Origin: Nocardioides alkalitolerans
GTDB lineage: Bacteria; Actinomycetota; Actinomycetes; Propionibacteriales; Nocardioidaceae
Length of the DNA: 64,000 nt
Assembly (NCBI GenBank): GCA_038184435.1
Contig: CP116227.1
Coordinates: 496,001 to 560,000 of the forward strand
Direction of reading: 5' to 3'
Part shown: positions 49,521 to 56,335 of the stretch, piece by piece
Numbering within the stretch: the first letter of the stretch is position 1
Layout of the letters: each line of letters begins with the position of its first letter
Made by a program: the position numbers and the translations under genes
Notes under the pieces: generated by a model
Databases searched by the model: none
Told to the model about the DNA's origin: nothing
The model's input: the letters and a program-made list of their open reading frames with translations, nothing else

Positions 49521-49796
49521 ATGTCCCCTGCAACCGACCCTGCCCTGTCCGCCCGCGGACGCGCCCTTGTTGGCGCACGATGGGCCAACACTGCCGACCG
49601 GACAGCCGCCACCGCGCCTGCCCGTGTCGCCTTCCTGACCCGCTTCGAGAAGCAGGTCGACCCCGACGGAACCCTGCCCGAGCACGAGAGGCAGCGCCGA
49701 GCCATCGAGGCGCGCCGCGCGTACTTCGCAGACCTCGCCGCGCGCTCGGCGGACGCTCGACGAGCGCGTTCGGGGGCCCCCGATGACGTGGCCTGA
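49521..49796 (+). CDS. Hypothetical phage-element protein
   Basis: A 91-residue protein, Ala/Arg-rich and helical: MSPATDPALSARGRALVGAR, then WANTADRTAATAPARVAFLTRFEKQVDPDGTLPEHERQRRAIEARRAYF. Many mycobacteriophage early proteins open with a similar 'GRALVGARWANTPDRTAATAPAR' text; function unknown. ATG 49521 follows GACCGAGGA at a suitable distance. It overlaps the next ORF by 14 bases, starting a compact operon. Confidence 0.65.
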   Translation: MSPATDPALSARGRALVGARWANTADRTAATAPARVAFLTRFEKQVDPDGTLPEHERQRRAIEARRAYFADLAARSADARRARSGAPDDVA

Positions 49797-50202
49797 GAAT
49801 GGCCGAGGCCGCCCGGGTGGTGACCGGACGACCTCGAGTGTCAACGTGGCGGCTGACAACACGAATGTACGCGCGCGGCGGTCAGGCCGACGGCAGCCGG
49901 GAATCGTTGGCGACCTCGAGCACTTCCGGCTGCGTGTCCTGCAGGACGCCATGAACGACGGCCTGGCGGCCACCTGGGAGAGGCGCGCCCGCCAGTTCGA
50001 GGCTGCCCTGCCCCGCGAGGGCGACTTCCAGGGACGCGACGTGACCCCCGCGCAGCGGGCCGAACGGGAGCGCGCGCTCCGAGCAACCATCGCTGCGTGC
50101 CGAGCCCGTGCTGCCGCCGCACGCCTCCACGACGGCATCGACGCCGACGTCGCCCACGCTCTCCGTTCCGCTGAGGCGGACGTGATGGGGCGTGCCTCGT
50201 GA
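49783..50202 (+). CDS. Hypothetical phage-element protein
   Basis: A 139-residue, Arg/Ala-rich protein with no recognised family. The middle (GDLEHFRLRVLQDAMNDGLAATWERRARQFEAALP) and end (QRAERERALRATIAACRARA) look helical, so a DNA- or protein-binding role is possible. It overlaps the genes on either side, 14 bases upstream and four downstream (GTGA), which supports expression. Confidence 0.6.
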   Translation: MTWPENGRGRPGGDRTTSSVNVAADNTNVRARRSGRRQPGIVGDLEHFRLRVLQDAMNDGLAATWERRARQFEAALPREGDFQGRDVTPAQRAERERALRATIAACRARAAAARLHDGIDADVAHALRSAEADVMGRAS

Positions 50203-50417
50203 GGGGCGGTCTCCGGTACGTCGTTGAGATCAAGCCGCGCGTGATTCTCGTCCGCGGCTTCCAGGCCGGCGACCGGCTCCGTGGGCACGGCATGAAGCCT
50301 CTGTGGTCAGGCGTCGGCCGCGGGTGGGTGCTCGACCGCAAGCGCCTGCCAGACGTTCGCGCGATGTGCGACTACGACGGCATCGGCCTTCGAGAGGTGG
50401 AGGCCGATGCAGCGTGA
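50199..50417 (+). CDS. Hypothetical small phage-element protein
   Basis: A 72-residue protein: MRGGLRYVVEIKPRVILVRG then a DRLRGHGMKPLWSGVGRGWVLDRKRLPDVRAMCDYDG segment. GTG 50199 overlaps the previous stop (GTGA), and its own stop overlaps the next GTG. Beta-rich by appearance; no family recognised. Confidence 0.6.
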   Translation: MRGGLRYVVEIKPRVILVRGFQAGDRLRGHGMKPLWSGVGRGWVLDRKRLPDVRAMCDYDGIGLREVEADAA

Positions 50418-50779
50418 CCAGGACCCAAACAAGGCCCCGCGAGCAGTCGTGGGCCAAGCATCGCCAGGCCTGGTATGGCGAGATGCTGCGACACAACCCA
50501 GAGGTGCCGTTGTGGCTTCGGGCGAGCTGGGCGGCGTTCGAACGCCACAAGATAAACGGGCACGCCTGCTTCGGTGTCGGCGAGCTGGCCCGGCTACTTG
50601 GGGCCGAGCCGACGCAGGTATCTCGTGCCATCAGGACGGCGGCTCAGAAGGGGGCGCTCGCACCCACCTCCAAGGCGCGCTGCCTCGTCGTCCCCAGCCA
50701 TGCGATCAGTGGTGGAAACGGCGGCAGGGGACGCGCCGACGAGGTATGCCCCGTCCACGGGAAAGTTGGCACTCAGTGA
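50414..50779 (+). CDS. Phage-element protein with helix-turn-helix-like core
   Basis: A 121-residue protein. Residues 35-80, WLRASWAAFERHKINGHACFGVGELARLLGAEPTQVSRAIRTAAQKGAL, resemble a winged-helix/HTH DNA-binding unit (recognition helix EPTQVSRAIRTA), so a regulator is likely. GTG 50414 overlaps the upstream stop. The end of the gene includes the first of two TTGGCACTCAG direct repeats, close to a possible operator at 50810-50846. Confidence 0.6.
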   Translation: MTRTQTRPREQSWAKHRQAWYGEMLRHNPEVPLWLRASWAAFERHKINGHACFGVGELARLLGAEPTQVSRAIRTAAQKGALAPTSKARCLVVPSHAISGGNGGRGRADEVCPVHGKVGTQ

Positions 50780-50846
50780 CAAGCGATGCGCCGTTTCTTG
50801 ACACTGGCAGCCATGTCACTTGGCACTCAGGGTCAAGTGACATGGC
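50766..50846. repeat. Direct and inverted repeats upstream of the RHH gene
   Basis: TTGGCACTCAGTGACAAG (50766-50783) and TTGGCACTCAGGGTCAAG (50820-50837) match at 16 of 18 bases. The second overlaps a perfect 13-bp inverted repeat, GCCATGTCACTTG (50810-50822) and CAAGTGACATGGC (50834-50846), with an 11-base centre. Likely protein-binding sites. Confidence 0.6.
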
Positions 50847-50932
50847 GCTGACCTGGGAAAACGCAGCCGTTCTCTATGACTCTCATCTACCGCCGCAGGC
50901 GGCTCCTCTATGAGAAGTCTGCGGCGGCGCTA

Positions 50933-50990
50933 CCGGTTGCAATGGCGGTTGCCATTGCAACCGGCGACAATTCGACGTACCTTCTTTGCA
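50933..50990 (+). promoter_or_regulatory. RHH gene promoter with overlapping inverted-repeat operator
   Basis: CCGGTTGCAATGG (50933-50945) and CCATTGCAACCGG (50952-50964) are perfect inverted repeats with a six-base centre. The right arm contains a -35-like TTGCAA (50955-50960), 17 bases before -10-like TACCTT (50978-50983), which ends six bases before ATG 50990. Binding here would block RNA polymerase. Confidence 0.75.
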
Positions 50991-51148
50991 TGGCGAAGAA
51001 CACCGGAACCGGCAACACCCCGAACCGCACTCTGCGCATCCCCGACGACGTCTGGGAAGCGGCGAAGGCCGAGGCGGCACGTCGCGACGAGACCCTCACC
51101 GACGCCGTGATCGGGTTCCTTCGCCGATACGCACGACCGAAGAAGTAG
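50990..51148 (+). CDS. Ribbon-helix-helix (Arc/CopG-type) regulator
   Basis: A 52-residue protein: after a short polar N-terminus, the beta strand RTLRIPDDVWEAAKAEAARRDETLTDAVIGFLRRYARP is a textbook RHH domain. Such dimers bind inverted repeats, and a perfect 13-bp inverted repeat overlaps its own -35 box, so it is probably an autorepressor controlling the element. The TACCTT -10 lies six bases before the ATG, so the message should be leaderless. Confidence 0.85.
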   Translation: MAKNTGTGNTPNRTLRIPDDVWEAAKAEAARRDETLTDAVIGFLRRYARPKK

Positions 51149-51166
51149 CCAACCCACCCAACAAGA

Positions 51167-51199
51167 GGCCCCGGCGACCGCTGGCACGGTCCCGGGGCC
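51167..51199 (+). terminator. Hairpin after the RHH gene
   Basis: GGCCCCGG (51167-51174) pairs with CCGGGGCC (51192-51199), and ACCG (51177-51180) with CGGT (51187-51190) inside it. No T-run. Confidence 0.55.
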
Positions 51200-51221
51200 A
51201 CGATCGACAGCAGGAGTCGAC

Positions 51222-51728
51222 ATGAAGAACGCTACCCCGAACAACGTGGCCGACACCCCCGCCACCGCACCCCTCGCCGCCGCCCCCGCCGGCAACTGGC
51301 CCGACGGCGCAGTCGTCGACCTCGAACGCGTCACCGTCAACCTCACCAGCGACCTGGTGGAGCTCGCCCTCGAGATGGACACCGCCGTGGAACGGGACAT
51401 CGCCGCCACCGTCGGAGAGCGCCCCATCCTGGCCGCGACCCTCCTCAGTCCCCGCGAGGCACGCCGCCTCGCCGACACCCTGACCCGGTACGCCAACCAC
51501 CAGGACCGCCAGTACCCCGACCTCGCCGAGCACGAAAGCGAGATCAACGACGCCCCCAACGAACGCCTGCTCTGGTCCGCCGTGCAGAACCGCAACCTGA
51601 CCCCCCGCGCCGCAGGTGAGCAGCTCGGCCTCACCAAGCTCGAGGTCAACACCCACTGTCTCGCGTGGGCGGCGCGCGGCATCTACAAGTACGACGACGC
51701 CCTCGACCTCGGAACGCTGGTCTCCTGA
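51222..51728 (+). CDS. Hypothetical phage-element protein with C-terminal HTH-like segment
   Basis: A 168-residue acidic protein. The N-terminal 30 residues are Ala/Pro-rich; the middle has VTVNLTSDLVELALEMDTAVERDIAATVGERPILAATLLSPREARRLADTLTRYANH. The end (NRNLTPRAAGEQLGLTKLEVNTHCLAWAARGIY) has the pattern of a helix-turn-helix. Family unknown. Shine-Dalgarno CAGGAG lies six bases before ATG 51222. A hairpin (51748-51780) follows. Confidence 0.6.
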   Translation: MKNATPNNVADTPATAPLAAAPAGNWPDGAVVDLERVTVNLTSDLVELALEMDTAVERDIAATVGERPILAATLLSPREARRLADTLTRYANHQDRQYPDLAEHESEINDAPNERLLWSAVQNRNLTPRAAGEQLGLTKLEVNTHCLAWAARGIYKYDDALDLGTLVS

Positions 51729-51747
51729 GGTCTCGGCAGGCATAGCG

Positions 51748-51780
51748 CGGCCGGTTCTGGTGTTACGCCAGGGCCGGCCG
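51748..51780 (+). terminator. Hairpin terminator
   Basis: CGGCCGG (51748-51754) pairs with CCGGCCG (51774-51780) and CTGG (51757-51760) with CCAG (51768-51771), giving a two-part stem 20 bases after the stop of the preceding gene. Confidence 0.55.
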
Positions 51781-51833
51781 TCGCTGCGTGTTAGCCTCCG
51801 ACAACTTTTAGGCCGACGTGTGGGGGGCGCTGA

Positions 51834-52076
51834 GTGGGGTACGACGCTGACGAGGTGCTCGCCGATGGGCATCCAGAAGCGCGAGAGCTGGCGGCCTCGC
51901 TGGCTGAGCAGGGGTGGTCGGTGGCCGTCGTGACCCCGGCAAAGGTCAGGTTCTGGTGCCCCTGTGAGCGGAAGCACTGTGTGTGGGTAGAGGTGCAGCC
52001 GCGGTCCTTAACATATTTCGAAAAAGCCCGCAAGCGCCTACACTCGGTTACATGTTGGAAGGAGGGGACGGAATGA
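51834..52076 (+). CDS. Small HicA-like protein, possible toxin
   Basis: An 80-residue protein. After a helical start (GYDADEVLADGHPEARELAASLAEQGWSVAVVTPAKVRFWCPCERKHCVWVEVQPRS) it resembles small actinobacterial HicA-fold proteins, whose C-P-C ... H-C-V-W strand and a late TCW-KEG end I recognise; HicA proteins are RNA-binding interferases. It has no obvious catalytic His in G-S-H context, so activity is unproven. The codon use near 52010-52030 is unusually AT-rich (AACATATTTCGAAAAAG), a sign of recent transfer. Its stop overlaps the next ORF's ATG. Confidence 0.5.
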   Translation: MGYDADEVLADGHPEARELAASLAEQGWSVAVVTPAKVRFWCPCERKHCVWVEVQPRSLTYFEKARKRLHSVTCWKEGTE

Positions 52077-52429
52077 CAACGCTGGCATACGGACTCGAAG
52101 CGAAGTTCGGATACGAACTCGACCAAGACGAGGCCTCAATCATCGACTTCCTCGACAAGGTGGTAGACCACCTCGAGGGGCTCGACAGTATCCACGATGC
52201 CACCCTCTACCTGGACGAAGAGGCCACGCGGGTCATCGTCCAACTCTTGGTCATCCAGGAGGGTGCATCCGTCGAGACTGCGGTCGGCATCGGAATGGGC
52301 GCTGTGCGCGCCGCCTTCCACGCCTGCGAGGGCGGCACGGCCGGATGGCCGAAGTTCCCCGACCTGTTCGAGTACGTCAACGTGACCCCCGAGATGGTTC
52401 CGGCGTCGCCGGAACTCCAGGTGGCTTAG
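52073..52429 (+). CDS. Partner protein of the HicA-like gene, possible antitoxin
   Basis: A 118-residue acidic protein: FGYELDQDEASIIDFLDKVVDHLEGLDSIHDATLYLDEEATRVIVQLLVIQEGASVETAVGIGMGAVRAAFHACEGGTAGWP. The alternating strand/helix order and the terminal A-x-R-x-A-x-H-A-x-G-G-x-T-x-G-W-P are shared by a family I know only from actinobacterial accessory DNA. ATG 52073 follows AAGGAGG and overlaps the upstream stop (ATGA), an arrangement typical of toxin-antitoxin pairs. A terminator ends the unit at 52473-52505. Confidence 0.55.
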   Translation: MTTLAYGLEAKFGYELDQDEASIIDFLDKVVDHLEGLDSIHDATLYLDEEATRVIVQLLVIQEGASVETAVGIGMGAVRAAFHACEGGTAGWPKFPDLFEYVNVTPEMVPASPELQVA

Positions 52430-52472
52430 GGCTAGCAGAACTGGCCACCGCGCGTTTCCAGAAACGCTGCCG

Positions 52473-52505
52473 CCCCCGCTTCGCCCCTCACGGGCGTGGC
52501 GGGGG
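52473..52505 (+). terminator. Intrinsic terminator of the two-gene unit
   Basis: CCCCCGC (52473-52479) pairs with GCGGGGG (52499-52505), with CGCCC/GGGCG inside, and TTCTGCATTT follows. Confidence 0.7.
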
Positions 52506-52676
52506 TTCTGCATTTGCCCGACCCGCCGGCCCCCGCCCGCCCGGGATAGCGGGCCACTGCGGGGGCGGCCCGGCATGTGGTGGCCTGCTCGTTGTTGACC
52601 TGCGGCTTCGGGCGCTGGGAACGTCCCGGGACTGTCCCGTGTCTGACGCCCACTGCCTGACGATACGGTCATGGCG

Positions 52677-53099
52677 ATGGAGTGCACCGTGTGCCGTCGT
52701 CCGGACGTCGCGGGGATCAACAGTCTGCTGATCGCAGGCAGCTCGCAGGCTGAGGTGGGCAGGAGTTTCGGCCTCGCGACGAGCACGCTCTCGCGTCACT
52801 CAAAGAAGTGCCTGCCTGCACGCGTCGGCGCGGACCAGGGAAGCGAGGACGCCCCGACGGCCACCAGCATGACGCTGCTGCAGGGTCTGCGCGACGGCTC
52901 CGTTGCGGCCGCGCACGACATGCTCAGGGCCAGGAGCCCGCAGGCCCCCGCAATGGTGCGGGAAGCCGCGTCGCTCGTGGTCCGCGTGGGGGAGCTGAAC
53001 GGCGAGCTGAGCGTCAACCCGGCCGTTGGGCAAGCGAGGTCCCTACTTGAGGAGCTCGTCGCCGGCGAGGATGATGAGGCACCGTGCCCCGACGACTGA
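52677..53099 (+). CDS. Zinc-finger/HTH phage protein, possible terminase small subunit-like
   Basis: A 140-residue protein. CTVCRRPDVAGINSLLIAGSSQAEVGRSFGLATSTLSRHSKKC combines a CxxC...H-x4-C zinc knuckle with a helix-turn-helix (QAEVGRSFGLATSTLSRH); this short module is common in actinophages. Later MVREAASLVVRVGELNGEL resembles segments of small terminase or packaging proteins, but order and distance from the large subunit argue for caution. TACGGT at 52664-52669 puts a leaderless start at ATG 52677 rather than ATG 52671. Confidence 0.6.
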   Translation: MECTVCRRPDVAGINSLLIAGSSQAEVGRSFGLATSTLSRHSKKCLPARVGADQGSEDAPTATSMTLLQGLRDGSVAAAHDMLRARSPQAPAMVREAASLVVRVGELNGELSVNPAVGQARSLLEELVAGEDDEAPCPDD

Positions 53100-53251
53100 C
53101 GAACGCCGAACGCCTTCGGGAGGCCGAACGGCTGTCCGTGGCGCTCGAGCAGCTCGCCGACATCTCGACGGCACAGCGTGCCTACATCGAGGGTGTGATT
53201 GCCGGCCTTCGCGGTGAGGTGCCCGACTCGCTCACGAGCCGACGGCGGTAG
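53084..53251 (+). CDS. Small hypothetical protein (55 residues)
   Basis: GTG 53084, overlapping the previous gene by 16 bases, starts MPRRLTNAERLREAERLSVA, followed by LEQLADISTAQRAYIEGVIAGLRGEVPDSLTSRRR. It is helical and charged, ends at TAG 53251, and overlaps the convergent recombinase gene by 20 bases. Unknown family. Confidence 0.5.
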   Translation: MPRRLTNAERLREAERLSVALEQLADISTAQRAYIEGVIAGLRGEVPDSLTSRRR

Positions 53252-54110
53252 CCCGGCTTGCAGTCGCGAGAACCGCGGAGACCGACGACGCGTGCCACCG
53301 CCGCCCACCCTGCCCCGTTGGGACCTCGTCGCCGTTGAGCCTGTCGGCGATCGCGCGCAGCGACGCCCCGCCGTGACGCTCGCCGAGGATGCGCTGCACC
53401 ACCTCGGGCGGCAGCGCTGACGGCCGGCCTAGCCGGACGCCCTGGGCGCGCCGACGAGCTAGGCCCTCGCGGGTCCTCTGGCTGATGAGCTGCCGTTCGT
53501 ACTCGGCGGCGGCCACGAGCACGTTGACCGAGAACCGGCCCGACGGGTCGCTCGTGTCGATGTCGGGGGACAGCATCACCAGGGCCCACCCGTGGCTGTC
53601 CGCCCGGGCGAGGAGGTTCGCGAAGTCGAGGACGGAGCGGCTCAGGCGATCGATGCGGACCGCCAGGAGGGCGGCAGCGTCGCCGGCGTCGAGGCGCGCG
53701 AGAGCGGCCTGCAGGCCGGGTCGGCGCATGTTCTTCCCGGACCATCCCTCGTCGGCCACGACCTCCACCCGGTAGCCGCGTCGCTCGCCGGCCTCGAGCA
53801 GTGAGGCGCGTTGGGCGTCCAGGCTGACGCCGTGCTCAACCTGGCCCTCGGTCGACACGCGGATGTAGGCGAGCCCGAGGGGCCGGGTGTCGTCGATGCT
53901 GGGCGCTGGCTCCGGGGAGTTGGGCAGGGCGCGGAGGGTGCGCTGGCATCGCCCACAGGTGACGTCGAGTGCGTCTCGCGCCGGGACTGCCCCTGCGCGG
54001 ACGGTGACGGCGATGCTGCGCCGGCAGGCTGCGACGCTGCGGTCGCCCTGCAGGCGGTCGACCGGGGCGGCGTGTGTGGTGCCGTTCGTGGCGCGCCCGA
54101 TCACGTACAT
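53232..54110 (-). CDS. Small serine recombinase (resolvase/invertase) with Cys-containing N-terminal extension
   Basis: A 292-residue resolvase-type recombinase. Residues 65-215 are the catalytic domain: LGLAYIRVSTEGQVEHGVSLDAQRASL (Ser in RVST), ALLAVRIDRLSRSVLDFANLL and FSVNVLVAAAEYERQLISQRTREGLARRRAQGVRLGRP. A HTH end follows (SLRAIADRLNGDEVPT). It is unusual in having about 60 residues in front that contain CRRS...CGRCQ, a possible zinc site; the start at ATG 54110 includes them. It lacks the long recombinase/zinc-ribbon tail of large integrases, so it may invert or resolve DNA rather than integrate. Target sites not identified. Confidence 0.82.
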   Translation of the reverse strand: MYVIGRATNGTTHAAPVDRLQGDRSVAACRRSIAVTVRAGAVPARDALDVTCGRCQRTLRALPNSPEPAPSIDDTRPLGLAYIRVSTEGQVEHGVSLDAQRASLLEAGERRGYRVEVVADEGWSGKNMRRPGLQAALARLDAGDAAALLAVRIDRLSRSVLDFANLLARADSHGWALVMLSPDIDTSDPSGRFSVNVLVAAAEYERQLISQRTREGLARRRAQGVRLGRPSALPPEVVQRILGERHGGASLRAIADRLNGDEVPTGQGGRRWHASSVSAVLATASRATAVGS

Positions 54111-54219
54111 GGTGGCTCCTGCTGTGGTGGTGGTGCGGTGAGCGTACAGCAAACGCTCGTTGCTGGACAGGCTCGCGCGACAACTGGCCCCTGACGCGTC
54201 GGGCAGCAACCTCAGGCGC

Positions 54220-54636
54220 ATGACATCCGCCACCACAACGCCCCGCGACCAGCTCGACGCACAGGTCGACCCCCTTCTCGACGACGCCTCCCTGCAGGTG
54301 CGCACGGCCGTGGCCGACGCGGTCGACGCCCTGCAGAACCTCGTCGACGTCGTGACCGCCGCCCACGAGGCCGCGACCACGCTCGACCAGCAGTACGCCC
54401 CCCACCTGACCGGCCCGCCCGACCCCCGATCCGTTGTGCCCACGCGGCTGGACCACTTCACCAGCCACGGGCGCGGGACCACGTTCCACGCCGCCAGCGA
54501 GGCGCTGGCGGCGGCCATCGCGGGAGTGGGCCGCAGCCACGACGTGGCCGGCCCCGCGACCGGGTTCAACGACGGCGTGCTCCGCAAGCGAGCCGCGTCG
54601 TTCTCCACGCGCTACGGCATCGAGGCCCAGGCGTGA
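54220..54636 (+). CDS. Hypothetical phage-element protein
   Basis: A 138-residue protein, mainly helical in residues 1-60 (ASLQVRTAVADAVDALQNLVDVVTAAHEAATTLDQQYAPHLTGPP). GRGTTFHAASEALAAAIAGVG follows. Family unknown. It starts the plus-strand structural-like cluster, divergent from the serine recombinase; the start at 54220 avoids the recombinase promoter. It overlaps the next gene by four bases. Confidence 0.55.
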   Translation: MTSATTTPRDQLDAQVDPLLDDASLQVRTAVADAVDALQNLVDVVTAAHEAATTLDQQYAPHLTGPPDPRSVVPTRLDHFTSHGRGTTFHAASEALAAAIAGVGRSHDVAGPATGFNDGVLRKRAASFSTRYGIEAQA

Positions 54637-55352
54637 GCGCGCTGCACCGCCGGCACGACGACATCACCGTCGTGTCCGATGAGGGTGCCGAGCCCCGCTA
54701 CCTGCGCGACGCCCGCAAGCGCGTCGACGCGGCGAACCGTGCGTTCGCCGAGATGCGAGCTGCAGCGCTCACGGGGGGAGTCAATCGCGCGGCGTACGCC
54801 GAGGCTCAGGCCGAGATCGAGCTCGCTGACCTGAACCTCGAAGGCATGATCGCAAGGCAGAAGGCCGAGCAGGACCAGGCAGCGCAGGCCGAGGTCGACG
54901 CCATCCGTGACCGCATCGACGGACCGGAGTTGCGCGACGCCCGTGCCCGCGTGCTGCTCGAGTGGGAAGCCGTGACCGCGCGCCTCGACGAGCTGTTCGA
55001 GGCCGTCGAGGCGGCACAGGCACTCGGTGCCGAGATGGCCGCCGACCTGCAGCGAGCGCTCGGCGTCTCCTTCACCGACTACCTCAACCCCCCGCCGCCC
55101 GGTTCCATCCCGCCCGCTCTGCAGGGGTACGTGTCGAGGTGGGACGACCGTCACCGCGACCTCGTCGTCGGTCAACTGGTGCGGGAGGTCGGCAAGGCAG
55201 CCGGCAAGGTCAGCGGAACGGCCTGGTACGACGTCCTGAGCAAGTACGACCCGCGGAGCGGAACCCGGTCCGCCCCGTGGTCGCAGGACCGATCGGAGAC
55301 CTTCGAGACCCGGTACGGCGCGCCCGAGGGGTCTTCGGAGCACGACCTGTGA
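54633..55352 (+). CDS. Coiled-coil phage-element protein
   Basis: A 239-residue protein with long coiled-coil potential from about residue 20 to 145 (DARKRVDAANRAFAEMRAAALTGGVNRAAYAEAQAEIELADLNLEG). A Pro-rich hinge (LNPPPPGSIPP) precedes a C-terminal part. The length and shape fit a scaffold or minor structural protein, but I cannot name it. GTG 54633 overlaps the upstream stop. Confidence 0.55.
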   Translation: MSALHRRHDDITVVSDEGAEPRYLRDARKRVDAANRAFAEMRAAALTGGVNRAAYAEAQAEIELADLNLEGMIARQKAEQDQAAQAEVDAIRDRIDGPELRDARARVLLEWEAVTARLDELFEAVEAAQALGAEMAADLQRALGVSFTDYLNPPPPGSIPPALQGYVSRWDDRHRDLVVGQLVREVGKAAGKVSGTAWYDVLSKYDPRSGTRSAPWSQDRSETFETRYGAPEGSSEHDL

Positions 55353-55627
55353 CCGGGACGGAGGGCCTGTGGTGGAACCCGCGCACCCTGGCCGAGTTCG
55401 ACGCCGGCACCCCGGAGCAGCGGTCGTCGTTCAGCCGCCTCCGGCCGAGCAACCTGGCTGACCTCCGGTCGGCAGCCGCGCGAGCTGCCGAGCCGGACGT
55501 GCCGACCACGGCCGAGGAGTTCCGGGCAGCGTCCTACCGCGCCAAGTGTCGGCTCCACGCCGACGACCCGGGGTCGTACGAACGCCTGCAGCGGGCTGCG
55601 CAGGCGCTGCCGGAGTCGCGCCGGTGA
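55349..55627 (+). CDS. Hypothetical phage-element protein
   Basis: A 92-residue protein: GTG 55349 overlaps the upstream stop and its own stop overlaps the next GTG. LWWNPRTLAEFDAGTPEQRSSFSRLRPSNLADLRSAAARAAEP is distinctive but unfamiliar. Compact coupling suggests a structural operon. Confidence 0.55.
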   Translation: MTGTEGLWWNPRTLAEFDAGTPEQRSSFSRLRPSNLADLRSAAARAAEPDVPTTAEEFRAASYRAKCRLHADDPGSYERLQRAAQALPESRR

Positions 55628-55968
55628 GGGGCCGGACTGTGTCGCACGTCGAGGAGGTGGCGCGAGCCATCGAGGCCGCCGCTGCTGCGGCCGTGGTGGA
55701 GGTCGCCGAGGACGCCCTGACCGAGGCGAGCGACGACGTGCCCGTCGACCAAGGCGACCTCCGCAGGGCGGGCGAGGTGCTCGCTGTTTCCGACGAGTGC
55801 GCGGCCATCGTCGCGTACGACATCCCTTACGCCGCCCGGCAGCACGAGGACACCACCCTGAACCACCCCCGCGGCGGGGAGGCCGGGTGGCTGCGGAAGA
55901 CGTTCGAGCGGAACGAGCAGCGGTACGTCGACCACATCGCGAATGCGATCCGCTCCGCGACCTCCTGA
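55624..55968 (+). CDS. HK97 gp10-like minor structural protein
   Basis: A 114-residue protein with the pattern of gp10-like/minor capsid head-tail proteins: DALTEASDDVPVDQGDLRRAGEVLAVSDECAAIVAYDIPYAARQHEDTTLNHPRGGEAGWLRKTFE. The P-V-D-Q-G-D-L-R, Y-A-A-R-Q-H and HP-GG-x-x-W-L segments are typical. In tailed phages it sits at the neck. It is one of the few identifiable structural genes of the element. A 17-bp hairpin follows. Confidence 0.7.
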   Translation: MRGRTVSHVEEVARAIEAAAAAAVVEVAEDALTEASDDVPVDQGDLRRAGEVLAVSDECAAIVAYDIPYAARQHEDTTLNHPRGGEAGWLRKTFERNEQRYVDHIANAIRSATS

Positions 55969-55993
55969 CGTACACCGATCGAACCTTTGTTGT

Positions 55994-56040
55994 ACGGCCC
56001 CGCCGAAACGAGTCGTGGTGGCGCGTTTCGGCGGGGCCGT
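55994..56040 (+). terminator. 17-bp perfect hairpin inside the structural cluster
   Basis: Arms 55994-56010 (ACGGCCCCGCCGAAACG) and 56024-56040 are perfectly complementary, with a 13-base loop. It splits the structural cluster between the gp10-like and the 84-residue ORF. Confidence 0.75.
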
Positions 56041-56077
56041 CATTGCTCCAGCTCACGATCCGAGGAAGAGGCGACCC

Positions 56078-56332
56078 ATGGCGACAGATGCAGCTCCCGT
56101 CGACCGGTACCTGCTGGGCCGCGAGACCGGTCTCGCCGGGTTCCCGGACGTCGCGGTCAGGCAGCTCGCGGGGATTCCTATGACCGACGAGCAGTGCCTC
56201 ATCGCGGCCGACTACCTCGACGGCGTGGTGCAGGGCACCATCGCGGCAGCACCGATGACGGACAGTCAGACCGCTTTCGCCATCGGGGTCCGCGAGGGCT
56301 TGCTCGAGCGTGTCGCCAACCGCGAGGGCTGA
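56078..56332 (+). CDS. Hypothetical 84-residue protein before the tape measure
   Basis: ATG 56078 follows GGAAGAGG. MATDAAPVDRYLLGRETGLA, then GFPDVAVRQLAGIPMTDEQCLIAADYLDGVVQGTIAAAPMTDSQTAFAIGVREGLLERV. It takes the place of tail assembly chaperones, but has no slippery frameshift and no family I recognise. It ends three bases before the tape-measure ATG. Confidence 0.55.
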   Translation: MATDAAPVDRYLLGRETGLAGFPDVAVRQLAGIPMTDEQCLIAADYLDGVVQGTIAAAPMTDSQTAFAIGVREGLLERVANREG

Positions 56333-56335
56333 CCG

